NCBI RefSeq assembly: GCF_009996735.1
Contig: NZ_JAACYI010000001.1
Span: forward strand, 132,522 to 196,521
Source of the DNA: Cellulomonas sp. APG4
Lineage (GTDB): Bacteria; Actinomycetota; Actinomycetes; Actinomycetales; Cellulomonadaceae
Direction of reading: 5' to 3'
Length of the DNA stretch: 64,000 nucleotides
A program made the position numbers and the translations under genes. The number at the start of each line of letters is the position of its first letter. The first letter of the stretch is position 1. Below, in pieces: positions 30,701-37,817 of this stretch. The notes under the pieces are model-generated. The model was not told the origin of the DNA. It did no database searches and was given only the letters and a program-made list of their open reading frames with translations.

Positions 30701-31047
30701 CGGACCGCGGCGCCAGGATCGCGCGTGAGCGACTTGAGGCCGACCGCGCGTGCGCCCGCGACCGCAGCGCCGCTGACGCGTTGGGCGACCGTCGGCTGCG
30801 CGTGGGCGAGCCCCGTGCGCACGACGAGCGCCGCGGACAGGACGAGCAGGGCCTGCTCCCACCGCGCACCCTCGACCAGAGCCACCACCAGCCACGTCAG
30901 CGTGAGCGCCACCGCGACCGTCGTCAGGGCCTGCGCGACGGCCACCGCGACGAGCGCCGCGAGGGCACCGCGGACGGGCGCGGCGAGGCGGAGCAGCCGC
31001 AGGTCCACCGGGCCGGGACCACTACCGCGAGACGGGGCCGCGCTCAT
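27715..31047 (-). CDS. cydDC: Fused heterodimeric ABC exporter CydDC
   Basis: The protein has 1110 residues, two ABC half-transporters in one chain. CydD-like half: membrane domain (about 15-320) and ATPase with Walker A GRSGSGKTT (about 374), signature LSTGQRHR and Walker B VALLLDEPT. CydC-like half: membrane domain (about 610-850) and ATPase with ISGGERRRL and VLVLDEPT. In the second Walker A the first Gly is replaced by Trp: TWPSGGGKST, Trp codon 28225-28227, which is atypical. CydDC exports thiols and/or handles haem and is needed to assemble cytochrome bd. The start ATG overlaps the cydB stop (ATGA), completing the operon cydA - cydB - cydDC. Confidence 0.93.
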   Translation of the reverse strand: MSAAPSRGSGPGPVDLRLLRLAAPVRGALAALVAVAVAQALTTVAVALTLTWLVVALVEGARWEQALLVLSAALVVRTGLAHAQPTVAQRVSGAAVAGARAVGLKSLTRDPGAAVRAGGDPAAVLSTGLDPLRPWFAAYLPALVVAGVLPPVVLALLVLVDWPSAMTVLLTLPLVPLFAALVGWATRRGADQQYAHGGRLAGHFLDVVRGLVTLRLYDRAERQVEQVRRSSRAYARATTRVLGVAFLSSTALDLVATVSVGIVAVGAGVRLAGGEMALWPALAAIMLAPEAYRPLREAGAQFHESAQASAVMDRLDAMAGAGGGTAREDGEGEEGSAAGAQGASVRFAGRRRPVVLPDVTVRAGELVAIVGRSGSGKTTLLRLMAGHGTPDRGRVWARGALHVPQRPQLPPARTVREALDTGDERAAEVLAALGLGEVALGTPLGDDGGGLSTGQRHRLALARALVLAEDAGAAGEDVALLLDEPTAHLDAGAEQAVLRRLRDAAARGVAVLVATHREPVSRAADRVVRVEQARLTERAPGATPERAGSGGAAAPHDDVTGRELPVASDGTTEDTGLLVGVRRQWSAMDARARFAVAAVAGAASLLSGIGLTVAASWMIVRASAQPPILTLSLAVVAVRSFAIARPLFRYLERLASHDAGLSLLAGWRGDVVAALIPQVPGRLTARRGTLLLRVVEDVDTRLDGRVRGAVPIAAALTALAVATAGLAWLHPATLLPWALAVVTAGILAPWTVLRADRQHGPVLESTGEALHDAVVAAVEGADGLDRAVRRELAAREQAAEAARAQDARTDGLGRAVAEVGGAVAVVGAALAAALAPRSDLGPEEVAVLLLGAVATGEVLLELLPAARARHRGASAANRLAALGAVAGAPAVASDAGARRTQQSDACEGVVVAGLHAGWGGRPVLDGVDLTVAPAQVREITWPSGGGKSTLAAVLVGLRAPAAGRVVVCGREPADARREGLVALAGDADHVFATTLRENLRLACPDAPDDALVRALHDAHLGGWFAGLEDGLDTWLSGATISGGERRRLVLARALLRDPAVLVLDEPTAGLAAADADALLEALRDRAHDRRPPRALLVMHHAVAPRPAAHD

Positions 31048-32042
31048 GTGGGCACGGGGTCGCTCGCCACGCGCCGCCGGAACACCCAGTACGCCAGCCC
31101 CTGGTACGCGAGGACGCCGGGCAGGAGGACCAGAGCCGCCCAGCTGATGGTGCTGAGCGCGTACGCGCTCGCCCGCGCAGACTCGATCGTCACCGACCAC
31201 GCCGGGTCGAGCGTGCTGGACAGCAGCACCGGGGCGTCCTGCACAAGCAGGGCGACGACGACGACAGCCTGGACGGCTACGGAGAGGGCAAACGCCCAGC
31301 CCTCCCTGCCGGCACGGGCCGCGAGGGCCGCAGCGCCGAGGACGGCGACGCACGCGCCGACGACGGTGCCCGGGAGCCCTCCCCCGATGCCGGCGACCAG
31401 CACCACGGCGGCGAGGACACCGGCGGACGGGCCGACCCACGCCCGGGCCCGGTCCCGGACGCCACCCGTCGTGCGGAGGCCGAGGTACGTCGCGCCGAGC
31501 AGGGTCGCGGCGGCAAGGCCGCCGAGGGCGCCCAGGAGGGCACCGGGCTGGGCGAGCGTCCCTGCGGTCCGGGCGAGCGCGCCGCCGTCCGCCGCGACCT
31601 CCCCGTCCGGGCCGAGCGCGAGCCCGCCCGCGAGCACGCCGACCACCGCGCCGAGCAGCGAGGCCGTGGCGGCCGAGCTGACGGCGAGGGCCGCGTCGCA
31701 GCGCGCGCGCCACCGCTCGTCGTCGCGCTTGCCCCGGAACTCCAGGGCCACACCCCGCACTGCGAGGCACAGCAGCAGGGCCGCCATGGGCAGGTAGAGA
31801 CCGGACAGCGCGGAGGCGTACCAGTCGGGGAACGCGGCGAACATCGCCCCGATCGCCGCGACGAGCCACACCTCGTTGCCGTCCCACACCGGCGCGATGG
31901 TCCGCAGCGCTGCGCCGCGCTGCGCGCCGCCGCGGCCGAGGACGGGGGCGAGCATCCCGACACCGAAGTCGAAGCCCTCGAGCACCAGGAAGAGCGCCCA
32001 GCACAGGACCACGAGGCCGAACCACAGCAGGGCAAGATCCAC
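31044..32042 (-). CDS. cydB: Cytochrome bd oxidase subunit II
   Basis: The protein has 332 residues with about eight to nine membrane helices. The N-terminus LLWFGLVVLCWALFLVLEGFDFGVGML and WDGNEVWLVAAIGAMFAAFPDWYA are diagnostic for CydB. Together with CydA it forms the quinol oxidase that reduces oxygen with high affinity in the membrane. GTG 32042 is preceded by GAGGAG. The gap to cydA is 8 bases and the 3' end overlaps cydDC by four bases. Confidence 0.95.
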   Translation of the reverse strand: MDLALLWFGLVVLCWALFLVLEGFDFGVGMLAPVLGRGGAQRGAALRTIAPVWDGNEVWLVAAIGAMFAAFPDWYASALSGLYLPMAALLLCLAVRGVALEFRGKRDDERWRARCDAALAVSSAATASLLGAVVGVLAGGLALGPDGEVAADGGALARTAGTLAQPGALLGALGGLAAATLLGATYLGLRTTGGVRDRARAWVGPSAGVLAAVVLVAGIGGGLPGTVVGACVAVLGAAALAARAGREGWAFALSVAVQAVVVVALLVQDAPVLLSSTLDPAWSVTIESARASAYALSTISWAALVLLPGVLAYQGLAYWVFRRRVASDPVPT

Positions 32043-32050
32043 GGGACTCC

Positions 32051-33550
32051 TCAGTAGGTGGGGACGGGCGCGCGGTCGCCGTCGTCGGCGTCGGCCCCGT
32101 TGGTGCGGACGGGGCGCGAGGTGAGGTCCTCTGCGACGAGGTGCCGGACAGCCCGGTACCAGACGAGCGCGAGGACGCCGTAGACCAGTCCGAAGCCGAC
32201 GAGGGAAGTGAGCACCTCGGCGCTGGTGAGGCCCGAGCCCACGCCGTCCTCCGTGCGGAACAGCCCGAAGACGAGCCACGGCTGACGGGCGGTCTCGGTG
32301 AAGACCCACCCGAAGGTGTTGGCGAGCACCGGCAGCGCGGGCAGCAGCGGCAGGCAGGCGAGCACGCCGGTGCCGAGGAGGGTCCGCAGGCTGCCCCGGC
32401 CGGCGAGCACGCCCCGGGTGGCGCCCGCGAGGCCGCCTCCGTGCCGCACGAGGCCCTGGCCGCGACGCGTGACCCACAAGAACAGGACGGCGAGGGTGGC
32501 CGCCAGCATGCCGGTGCCGATCATCAGCCGGAAGGTCCAGTAGGCGACGGGGACCCACGGCACGTAGTCGCCGGGGCCGTGCTCCTGCACGTACTGCGCC
32601 TGGAGGTCGTCGATGCCCTGGACGGTCGCGCCGGGGTCGCCGTGCGCGAGGAGCGAGAGCAAGTACGGGACGTCGAGGGAGAGCAAGGGCTCTCCGCCGC
32701 TACGTGGGTCCCCGATCGCGAAGACGGAGAACGGCGCGCCGGCCTGCGTGACGTACAGGGCCTCCGCCGCGGCCATCTTCATCGGCTGGACGGCCGTCAT
32801 GACCTTGCCGAGCAGGTCCCCCGTGATCGCGACGGCAAGCCCGGCGACCGCCGTGACCCATCCGCCGAGGCGGGCGAGGGTGCGCCATGCCAGGTGGTCT
32901 TGCTCCCCCCGCGCGGTGGGACCGCGGCCCCATGCACGCCAGGCGCCGACGGCCATGAGCAGCGCGCCGCCGGTCATGGCGGCGCCGGCGATGGTGTGCG
33001 GGTACGCCACGAGGTTGACCTCGTTGACCATGAGGGCCCAGAAGCTGTCCAGCTGCGCCCGGCCCGTCCGCGGGTCGACCTGGTACGCGACGGGGTTCTG
33101 CATGAACGAATTGGCGGCGAGGATGATGAAGGCGGACAGCAGCGTCCCGATGGCGACCACCCAGATGGTCGCGAGGTGCGCGAGCCGGGGCAGGCGGTCC
33201 CAGCCGAAGAACCACAGGCCCAGGAATGTGGCCTCCAGGAAGAAGGCAAGCATGCCCTCGATCGCGAGGGTGGGGCCGAAGACGTCCCCGTAGAAGCGGG
33301 CGAAGTCGCTCCAGGACAGGCCGAACTGGAACTCCTGCACCAGGCCGGTCACGACGCCCACGGCGAAGGTGACCATGAGAAGCTTGCCCACAAGCAACGT
33401 GAGCTCTCTGTAGTGCGGGCGCCCCGTGCGGTGCCACGCCGTCTGGAGGCCCGCAGTCAGGGCCGCCAGGGAGATCGACAGGGGGACGAAGAAGTAGTGG
33501 TAGATCGTCACGACCGCGAACTGCAGGCGTGCGAGCTCCAGGGTGTCCAC
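32051..33550 (-). CDS. cydA: Cytochrome bd oxidase subunit I
   Basis: The protein has 499 residues with nine expected helices. Haem ligands are recognisable: His18 (IYHYFFVPLS) and the His in VAYPHTIAGA, with GKLLMVTFAVGVVTGLVQEFQFG near the haem pocket. The Q-loop (around GDPRSGGEPLL) is the short form typical of actinobacteria. It oxidises quinol and reduces oxygen. GTG 33550 has AGGAGA about 8 bases upstream. The promoter region is shared with a divergent BlaI/MecI-type gene and holds dyads and a minus-strand TTGACA (33618-33623), so expression is probably controlled by that regulator. Confidence 0.95.
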   Translation of the reverse strand: MDTLELARLQFAVVTIYHYFFVPLSISLAALTAGLQTAWHRTGRPHYRELTLLVGKLLMVTFAVGVVTGLVQEFQFGLSWSDFARFYGDVFGPTLAIEGMLAFFLEATFLGLWFFGWDRLPRLAHLATIWVVAIGTLLSAFIILAANSFMQNPVAYQVDPRTGRAQLDSFWALMVNEVNLVAYPHTIAGAAMTGGALLMAVGAWRAWGRGPTARGEQDHLAWRTLARLGGWVTAVAGLAVAITGDLLGKVMTAVQPMKMAAAEALYVTQAGAPFSVFAIGDPRSGGEPLLSLDVPYLLSLLAHGDPGATVQGIDDLQAQYVQEHGPGDYVPWVPVAYWTFRLMIGTGMLAATLAVLFLWVTRRGQGLVRHGGGLAGATRGVLAGRGSLRTLLGTGVLACLPLLPALPVLANTFGWVFTETARQPWLVFGLFRTEDGVGSGLTSAEVLTSLVGFGLVYGVLALVWYRAVRHLVAEDLTSRPVRTNGADADDGDRAPVPTY

Positions 33551-33577
33551 CGGGGCGATCTCCTGACGTTCGTGTTG

Positions 33578-33657
33578 TCTACTACAGAACGTCGTAGATG
33601 TTACACGGCCTAGTACGTGTCAAGTAGTACGACAAGGTCCAAAGGTCCCGGTAGGAT
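33578..33657. promoter_or_regulatory. Divergent cydA/blaI promoter-operator region
   Basis: A dyad TCTACTAC (33578-33585) / GTCGTAGA (33591-33598), one mismatch, sits upstream of cydA, and TAGTAC occurs twice 14 bases apart (33611-33616, 33625-33630). BlaI-type repressors bind TACTACA/TGTAGTA-like dyads, so these are candidate operators. On the minus strand TTGACA (33618-33623) could be the -35 of cydA. On the plus strand TAGGAT (33652-33657) lies 7 bases before the ATG of the BlaI-like gene, which predicts a leaderless transcript. Confidence 0.55.
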
Positions 33658-33664
33658 CTGCGCC

Positions 33665-34027
33665 ATGGCGATGGGTGAGCTCGAGAGCGCCGTCATGGCG
33701 CATCTGTGGGACGCCGAGCAGCCGTGCACCGTCCGCGAGGTGCACGAGGCGCTCCAGGCGGACCGGCCGCTCGCCTACACCACTGTGATGACCGTCATGG
33801 ACCGCCTCGCCAAGAAGGGCGCGGTCACGCAGCTCCGGGAGGGCCGCGCCTATCGCTATGCCCCGCTGCGCAGCCGCGAGCAGACCACGGCCGAGCTCAT
33901 GCTGGATGCCCTCGGCCTGAGCGACGGGACCGACGCCCGCGTCGCCGCCCTCCAGCACTTCATCGGGCGGGTCAGCTCCGCCGAGGCCGATGCGCTCCGC
34001 GCCGCCCTCGGGCGTCCCGCGCTCTGA
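33665..34027 (+). CDS. BlaI/MecI/CopY-family transcriptional repressor
   Basis: The protein has 120 residues. The winged helix (about 1-75) reads GELESAVMAHLWDAEQPCTVREVHEAL and PLAYTTVMTVMDRLAKKGAVTQ, a clear BlaI pattern, followed by a short dimerisation helix region. Such repressors are inactivated by proteolysis when a membrane M56 peptidase senses a signal; that peptidase is encoded next (34067). No beta-lactamase gene is near. The gene is divergent from cydABCD, suggesting control of cytochrome bd, as well as of itself. The start is the first ATG after a -10-like TAGGAT, so the mRNA may be leaderless. Confidence 0.88.
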   Translation: MAMGELESAVMAHLWDAEQPCTVREVHEALQADRPLAYTTVMTVMDRLAKKGAVTQLREGRAYRYAPLRSREQTTAELMLDALGLSDGTDARVAALQHFIGRVSSAEADALRAALGRPAL

Positions 34028-34066
34028 CCGGCAGCCCGCGACCGTGACCGCCCCGCGCGGAGCACC

Positions 34067-34975
34067 GTGACGGCACTGTCCCTCGCAGCCCTCGCCGTCC
34101 TGCTGTCGGTCGCTGCGCCTGTCGCGCTCGCGCGGCTCCGACCGCTGCACCGGGCGCCCCGGGCGGCCGTGGTGCTCTGGCAGGCTGGGGCGCTTGCCGC
34201 GGTGCTCGCCGCCGTCGGCGCCGCCCTCGCCGCGCCGGAGGAGATCTGGCGGGCGGTGCGGAGCGAGCAGGGCGCGCGCGACGCCTGGCTGCTGGTCGCG
34301 GCCTCCGTCGCCGCGCTCACCGCGGGCACCATCGTCCTGCGGCTGACCGTCACCACCCTGCGGCTCGGCGTCGTACTGCGACGCCGTCGCCGTCGGCAGC
34401 GGGACGCCCTTGATCTCCTGGGCGCGTTCGACGACGACGCCGCCCGGCTCCACGTTCTGAGCGGCACCGTCCCGCTGGCGTACTGCGTCCCCGGTCGGCC
34501 CGCGCGCGTCGTCGTGACCGAGAGGGTGCTCCAGGTGCTCGACGAGGCCGAGACGCGCGCCGTCGTCGAGCACGAGCGGGCCCATCTGCGCGCCCGCCAC
34601 GACCTCGTCCTGGAGGCGTTCACCGCCCTGCACGTCGCCTTCCCCCGCGTGGTCCGCAGTCGCCTCGCCCTGGACGCCGTCAGCACCCTGCTGGAGATGC
34701 TCGCCGACGACGTCGCGGCACAGCGCACCGGGCCCGGGCCCCTGCGCCGTGCCCTCTGTGCCCTTGAGCCGAAGGCCGCAGGGCACGAGGTCGCGCTGCG
34801 CCGCGCGCGCCTGGAAGACGTCTACCCCGACGACGGGCCTCGGGGGCACGCCCGGGCAGTTGCCGCCGGCGCCTACCTCGCCGGCGCCGCCGTGCTCGCG
34901 GTCCCCACCGTTGCCCTCGTCACGCCCTGGCTCCGCGCGGCGGTGAGCGCCCTTACCGGTGCGCCGTCCGAATGA
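34067..34975 (+). CDS. M56-family membrane metallopeptidase (BlaR1-like, no sensor domain)
   Basis: The protein has 302 residues with hydrophobic segments at about 2-20, 35-55, 75-100 and 270-292. The zinc motif HExxH is HERAH (His169, Glu170, His173) in VVEHERAHLRARHD. There is no C-terminal penicillin-binding domain as in BlaR1, so the stimulus must be sensed by the membrane part or another protein. GTG 34067 follows GCGGAGC, 39 bases after the repressor stop. Likely role: cleave the neighbouring BlaI-like repressor and induce cydABCD. This role is inferred from gene order. Confidence 0.85.
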   Translation: MTALSLAALAVLLSVAAPVALARLRPLHRAPRAAVVLWQAGALAAVLAAVGAALAAPEEIWRAVRSEQGARDAWLLVAASVAALTAGTIVLRLTVTTLRLGVVLRRRRRRQRDALDLLGAFDDDAARLHVLSGTVPLAYCVPGRPARVVVTERVLQVLDEAETRAVVEHERAHLRARHDLVLEAFTALHVAFPRVVRSRLALDAVSTLLEMLADDVAAQRTGPGPLRRALCALEPKAAGHEVALRRARLEDVYPDDGPRGHARAVAAGAYLAGAAVLAVPTVALVTPWLRAAVSALTGAPSE

Positions 34976-35191
34976 CACCGACGAGAGATCCTCGATCCAT
35001 GCGGGCCAGAGCGGCCACGGCACTCACTCGCGGCACGCCAGACCGCTCGACCGGATCTACCCGGTAGTCTCCCTGCACGCGGTCACCTGCGCGGCCCGCT
35101 CTCTCCGTGGGTGCCCAGCGCCGGCTCGTCATACCGATTGAAGAGAAGCGCCGGCCGAAGGACGGGGCAGGCGGTCCTTAATCAGGGAGGG

Positions 35192-35524
35192 ATGCACGTG
35201 CTGGAGATCCTCGGTGCCCTCGCCCCGAGTGCAGGCGTCGGCCTGATCTTCTGGCTCGCGATGCGCAAGATCGTTCATGCGGACCGCAACGAGCGGGCAG
35301 CCCTGGCGGCGCTCGATCGACAGCACCTGCTCCAGTCCGAGCGGGAGCTAGATGCGGGACGTCAAGCGAGCGTCCTTGCCGGCGATACCCAACGAGTTGG
35401 GGCACCGGATGCGGAGGAGTGGCCAGGCGGTAGGCCTGCGCGTGCCGAACACGTGTCAACGTCGTCTGAATGGCAGACTCCCGAATCGTCCGATGTGGCA
35501 CGTGCAGGAGGGGAAGATGACTAA
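35192..35524 (+). CDS. Small single-pass membrane protein
   Basis: The protein has 110 residues from ATG 35192, which directly follows GGGAGGG. One membrane segment (about 2-22, EILGALAPSAGVGLIFWLAM) is followed by a basic/acidic amphipathic helix (RKIVHADRNERAALAALDR) of a type common in short actinobacterial membrane proteins; the second half is Ser/Gly/Glu-rich and probably disordered. The function is unknown. It overlaps a 36-codon membrane gene by 8 bases. The tail may be an extension by drift of a normally 50-60 residue protein. Confidence 0.55.
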   Translation: MHVLEILGALAPSAGVGLIFWLAMRKIVHADRNERAALAALDRQHLLQSERELDAGRQASVLAGDTQRVGAPDAEEWPGGRPARAEHVSTSSEWQTPESSDVARAGGEDD

Positions 35525-35627
35525 GCCGCGCAAGCGGCCTTCCCGGCTCGGATTGGTGCTGCCGCTGGTCGCATTCGGGCTGGTCATCGCGGTTTACGCG
35601 GTCTCCCTCGTCATCGAGCTGACCTAG
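35517..35627 (+). CDS. 36-residue single-helix membrane peptide
   Basis: This short gene has an excellent ribosome site (AGGAGGGGAAG before ATG 35517) and overlaps the preceding gene by 8 bases. The peptide has a basic start (MTKPRKRPSR) and one helix (LGLVLPLVAFGLVIAVYAVSL), with a short tail. It may be a small regulatory subunit of a membrane complex, comparable in type to CydX-like peptides; the cydAB genes are 3 kb away, so that link is only speculation. Confidence 0.55.
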   Translation: MTKPRKRPSRLGLVLPLVAFGLVIAVYAVSLVIELT

Positions 35628-35655
35628 CCCCCCGGGGCGCCCGCCACGGCGAGTT

Positions 35656-35706
35656 CCCGTCCGACGATCCCGCCACGTCTCGCGGTCCGCCCACCGGTCG
35701 GACGGG
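35656..35706. repeat. 10-base inverted repeat, possible terminator
   Basis: CCCGTCCGAC (35656-35665) and GTCGGACGGG (35697-35706) are perfectly complementary across 31 bases. It lies between the small membrane peptide gene and fliL. The long loop makes a classical terminator less likely; it may be an operator pair or a processing stem. Confidence 0.4.
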
Positions 35707-35818
35707 GACAGATGGCATCTCGCCCGTTGCTCATGCTTCTTTCGTGCGGTGACCGGCCGATCTCTTCGGTGGCTCACGATGCTCCGCGGGGCCGTCCAAC
35801 GAGAGATGTGGCCACGAT

Positions 35819-36322
35819 GTGACTGAGCAGCGCGTTATCGCCAACAAGCCGAAGATCGGCGCCCAGAGCGGCGCCGCGCCAGCCAAGCCGTCGGATGCGG
35901 AGGCCCCGCGGACGCGGCGCAGCATGAAGATGGTCGTCATCCTGGCGGTCCTCGCCCTCCTCGGCGCGGCGGCGGGCTACTGGTTCCTCATGGGTCCAGG
36001 GGCAGACGCTGAGGAGGGCGTGGTGCAGGAAGCGCCGGAGGCTGGTGTGGTGCAGGAGCTCGAGCCGATCAGCCTCAACCTGGCCGGCGGCCGGTACCTC
36101 CTGATCGGCTTGGGGCTGCAGCTCACGGCAGAGGTCGAGGAGGAAGTCGAACCATCAATCGCGCTGGACCGCACGATCGCCCTGTTCTCGGGGCGGACCA
36201 TCGAGGAGGTCAGCAGTGCGGACGGGCGCGCGGCGCTGAAGGCGGAGCTCGCTGCTGTGCTGGCGAAGGACTACCACGGCGAGGTGATGGGCGTGTTCAT
36301 CACGACCTTCGTGACGCAGTAG
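35819..36322 (+). CDS. FliL-like flagellar basal-body protein, isolated
   Basis: The protein has 167 residues from GTG 35819. A charged N-terminus, one membrane helix (about 36-56, MKMVVILAVLALLGAAAGYWF) and the FliL domain follow: EPISLNLAGGRYLLIGLGLQLT, ALDRTIALFSGRTIEEV and the end GEVMGVFITTFVTQ are typical. FliL binds the stator and supports torque. No other flagellar gene is in the window, so this is an orphan copy, probably moved with the island. The start has no clear ribosome site. A broken gene overlaps its end by 23 bases on the other strand. Confidence 0.8.
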   Translation: MTEQRVIANKPKIGAQSGAAPAKPSDAEAPRTRRSMKMVVILAVLALLGAAAGYWFLMGPGADAEEGVVQEAPEAGVVQELEPISLNLAGGRYLLIGLGLQLTAEVEEEVEPSIALDRTIALFSGRTIEEVSSADGRAALKAELAAVLAKDYHGEVMGVFITTFVTQ

Positions 36323-36880
36323 TGGCAGAACGCTTGCCGTGCGCCTGGGTCCTCAGCGCTGTGTCTGCCAGGGCTGACTGCCGGAGGAAGTCGTCGGAAC
36401 GCTGTGCATCGAGGGCGGCGGACAGAGCCGACTCAGCCATGTCTCCCTTGCACGTGTCGCGCGCTATCTGCCCGACGGCCGCGCGGATGTCCTCGGCGCG
36501 GTCGGTGTCTGCATCGACCTGCGCGGTGATGTTCTCCTCCTCCGCCCGTGCGGCCTCGAGCCATTGGGCGATGAGGTCGGCCTCACGCTGGAGCCGTGTG
36601 AGCTCTGCCTCAGCGGCGACGGTTTCCGCCTCGGCAACCGGGATCGCCGCGTCCAGGGCCTGGCGCTCGGGGTAGGCCCGCACCAGGTGCGGCGTCGGTG
36701 TGGGCGAACTCCTCCTCAGCGTGGACTGCGCCAGGATCCCGTGGACGAGGCGATGTCGACTCGTCCTCGCTGCGGCGGTCGTCGTACTCATCGGCATGAG
36801 CCGGCTCGAGAGGCGCCCCAACCGTGAGCACCGAACCGACGACGAGCGCGCTCAGCCCTGCGCGAAGTCGAGTCCTTCAT
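36300..36880 (-). pseudogene. Truncated, frameshifted secreted coiled-coil/NlpC-P60-type protein
   Basis: On the minus strand one frame encodes a good signal peptide (SALVVGSVLTVGAPLEPAHA followed by DEYDDRR, about 36780-36850). A second frame continues with a long coiled coil: QALDAAIPVAEAETVAAEAE, then QREADLIAQWLEAARAEEEN and DIRAAVGQIARDTCKGDMAE (about 36310-36680). This order matches the N-terminus of actinobacterial secreted NlpC/P60 hydrolases. At least one frameshift separates signal peptide and coiled coil, a further shift affects the start near ATG 36880, and the catalytic C-terminus is missing where fliL begins. A decayed remnant is the best reading; the family assignment comes from layout only. 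Confidence 0.6.
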
Positions 36881-37142
36881 GTGAGGGTCTCATCGCTCAC
36901 CGACGGTGGTGACGTCAGGTCGAGCGGCGCGCCGGTCCATCCGACTGGGACGCCGCTCGGTGTGCGCTGCTCGGCGCCGGTGGTGCCAGGCCCGACTCGG
37001 GCCTTGACGTCGGGCGAGCCGGGGGGAAGTGCCTACACGCGGTCGGTGCACAGTCGGCGTCGGGCAGGATGGCGGGAAGTTCGCGCTCAGGACTTCGCGC
37101 GCCGGACGGGTACCAGAAGACGACGAAAGAGGGTTCGAACCC

Positions 37143-37817
37143 ATGGCCTCGACAGCCCATCCGCAAGTGTTGCCCCACGCCCGGGCGGGAGTGTGCCTTG
37201 CCCGTGCCGGCGCGGTGTTGGTTGCCTCGCTGCTGCTCCTGGGCTGGGCCCCGGGCCAGGCGGTGGCCCACGACGCCCTGGTGAGCACCGCGCCTGGTGA
37301 CGGGACGACGGTCGAGGAACCCGACGCGGTGGTGCTGACGTTCTCCGCTGACCAGCTCGCCGTGGGGGCCGTCGTCGCGGTGACCGGACCCGATGGGCAG
37401 GAGTGGGGCGACGGTGCCGCGACGGTGTCCGGCGTCACCGTGGCCCAGCCGCTTCGCGAAGGCCTCCCGTCCGGGGAGTACCAAGTGAACTGGCGCTCCG
37501 TGTCCGGTGACGGACATCCTGTTGACGGGACCTTCCGCTTCACCGCCGAGGCGCCGGAAAGCCTGAGCGCACCTGAGCCGTCACCGAGCGGGCCTGCGAC
37601 GTCGCCTCCGCCGGAGCCCTCGGCGGCGTCGGAGCAGGCCGGCCCCGGCGCCGGGGAGCCGCAACCGGATCAGGGTGAGCCGGAGGACAGGAGCGGCCGC
37701 GGCATTGGTGCGCCGACGGCTGTGGGGCTTGCGATCGCCGCCGCCGCGATCGTGGCGGTTGGTGGAGCGGTCTTCCTGCGGCGGCGCAGCGGCGGTGAGC
37801 GGCGCACTGAGCCGTGA
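37143..37817 (+). CDS. copC: CopC-domain copper-binding protein with C-terminal membrane anchor
   Basis: The protein has 224 residues. The signal peptide ends at AVA before His43, so the mature protein begins HDALVSTAPGDGTTV, where the N-terminal His is the CopC copper ligand; the second ligand region is GDGHPVDGTFRF. A Pro/Ser/Glu spacer (about 140-190) and one membrane helix (about 195-215) with RRR end the protein. It should bind copper outside and pass it to CopD. ATG 37143 is preceded by GAGGG and by a perfect palindrome GGGTTCGAACCC (37131-37142). The stop overlaps the copD start (GTGA). Confidence 0.9.
   Translation: MASTAHPQVLPHARAGVCLARAGAVLVASLLLLGWAPGQAVAHDALVSTAPGDGTTVEEPDAVVLTFSADQLAVGAVVAVTGPDGQEWGDGAATVSGVTVAQPLREGLPSGEYQVNWRSVSGDGHPVDGTFRFTAEAPESLSAPEPSPSGPATSPPPEPSAASEQAGPGAGEPQPDQGEPEDRSGRGIGAPTAVGLAIAAAAIVAVGGAVFLRRRSGGERRTEP

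Noticed and set aside
37131-37142. GGGTTCGAACCC looks like a tRNA T-arm and might be another att remnant
   Set aside because: It is a simple 12-base palindrome upstream of copC; the flanking bases do not form a T-stem, acceptor or anticodon arm, and no integrase is adjacent.
36824-37300. A 158-codon plus-strand frame between the hydrolase fossil and copC
   Set aside because: It runs out of frame into the copC gene, has no ribosome site and low-complexity Arg/Gly/Pro content; treated as chance.
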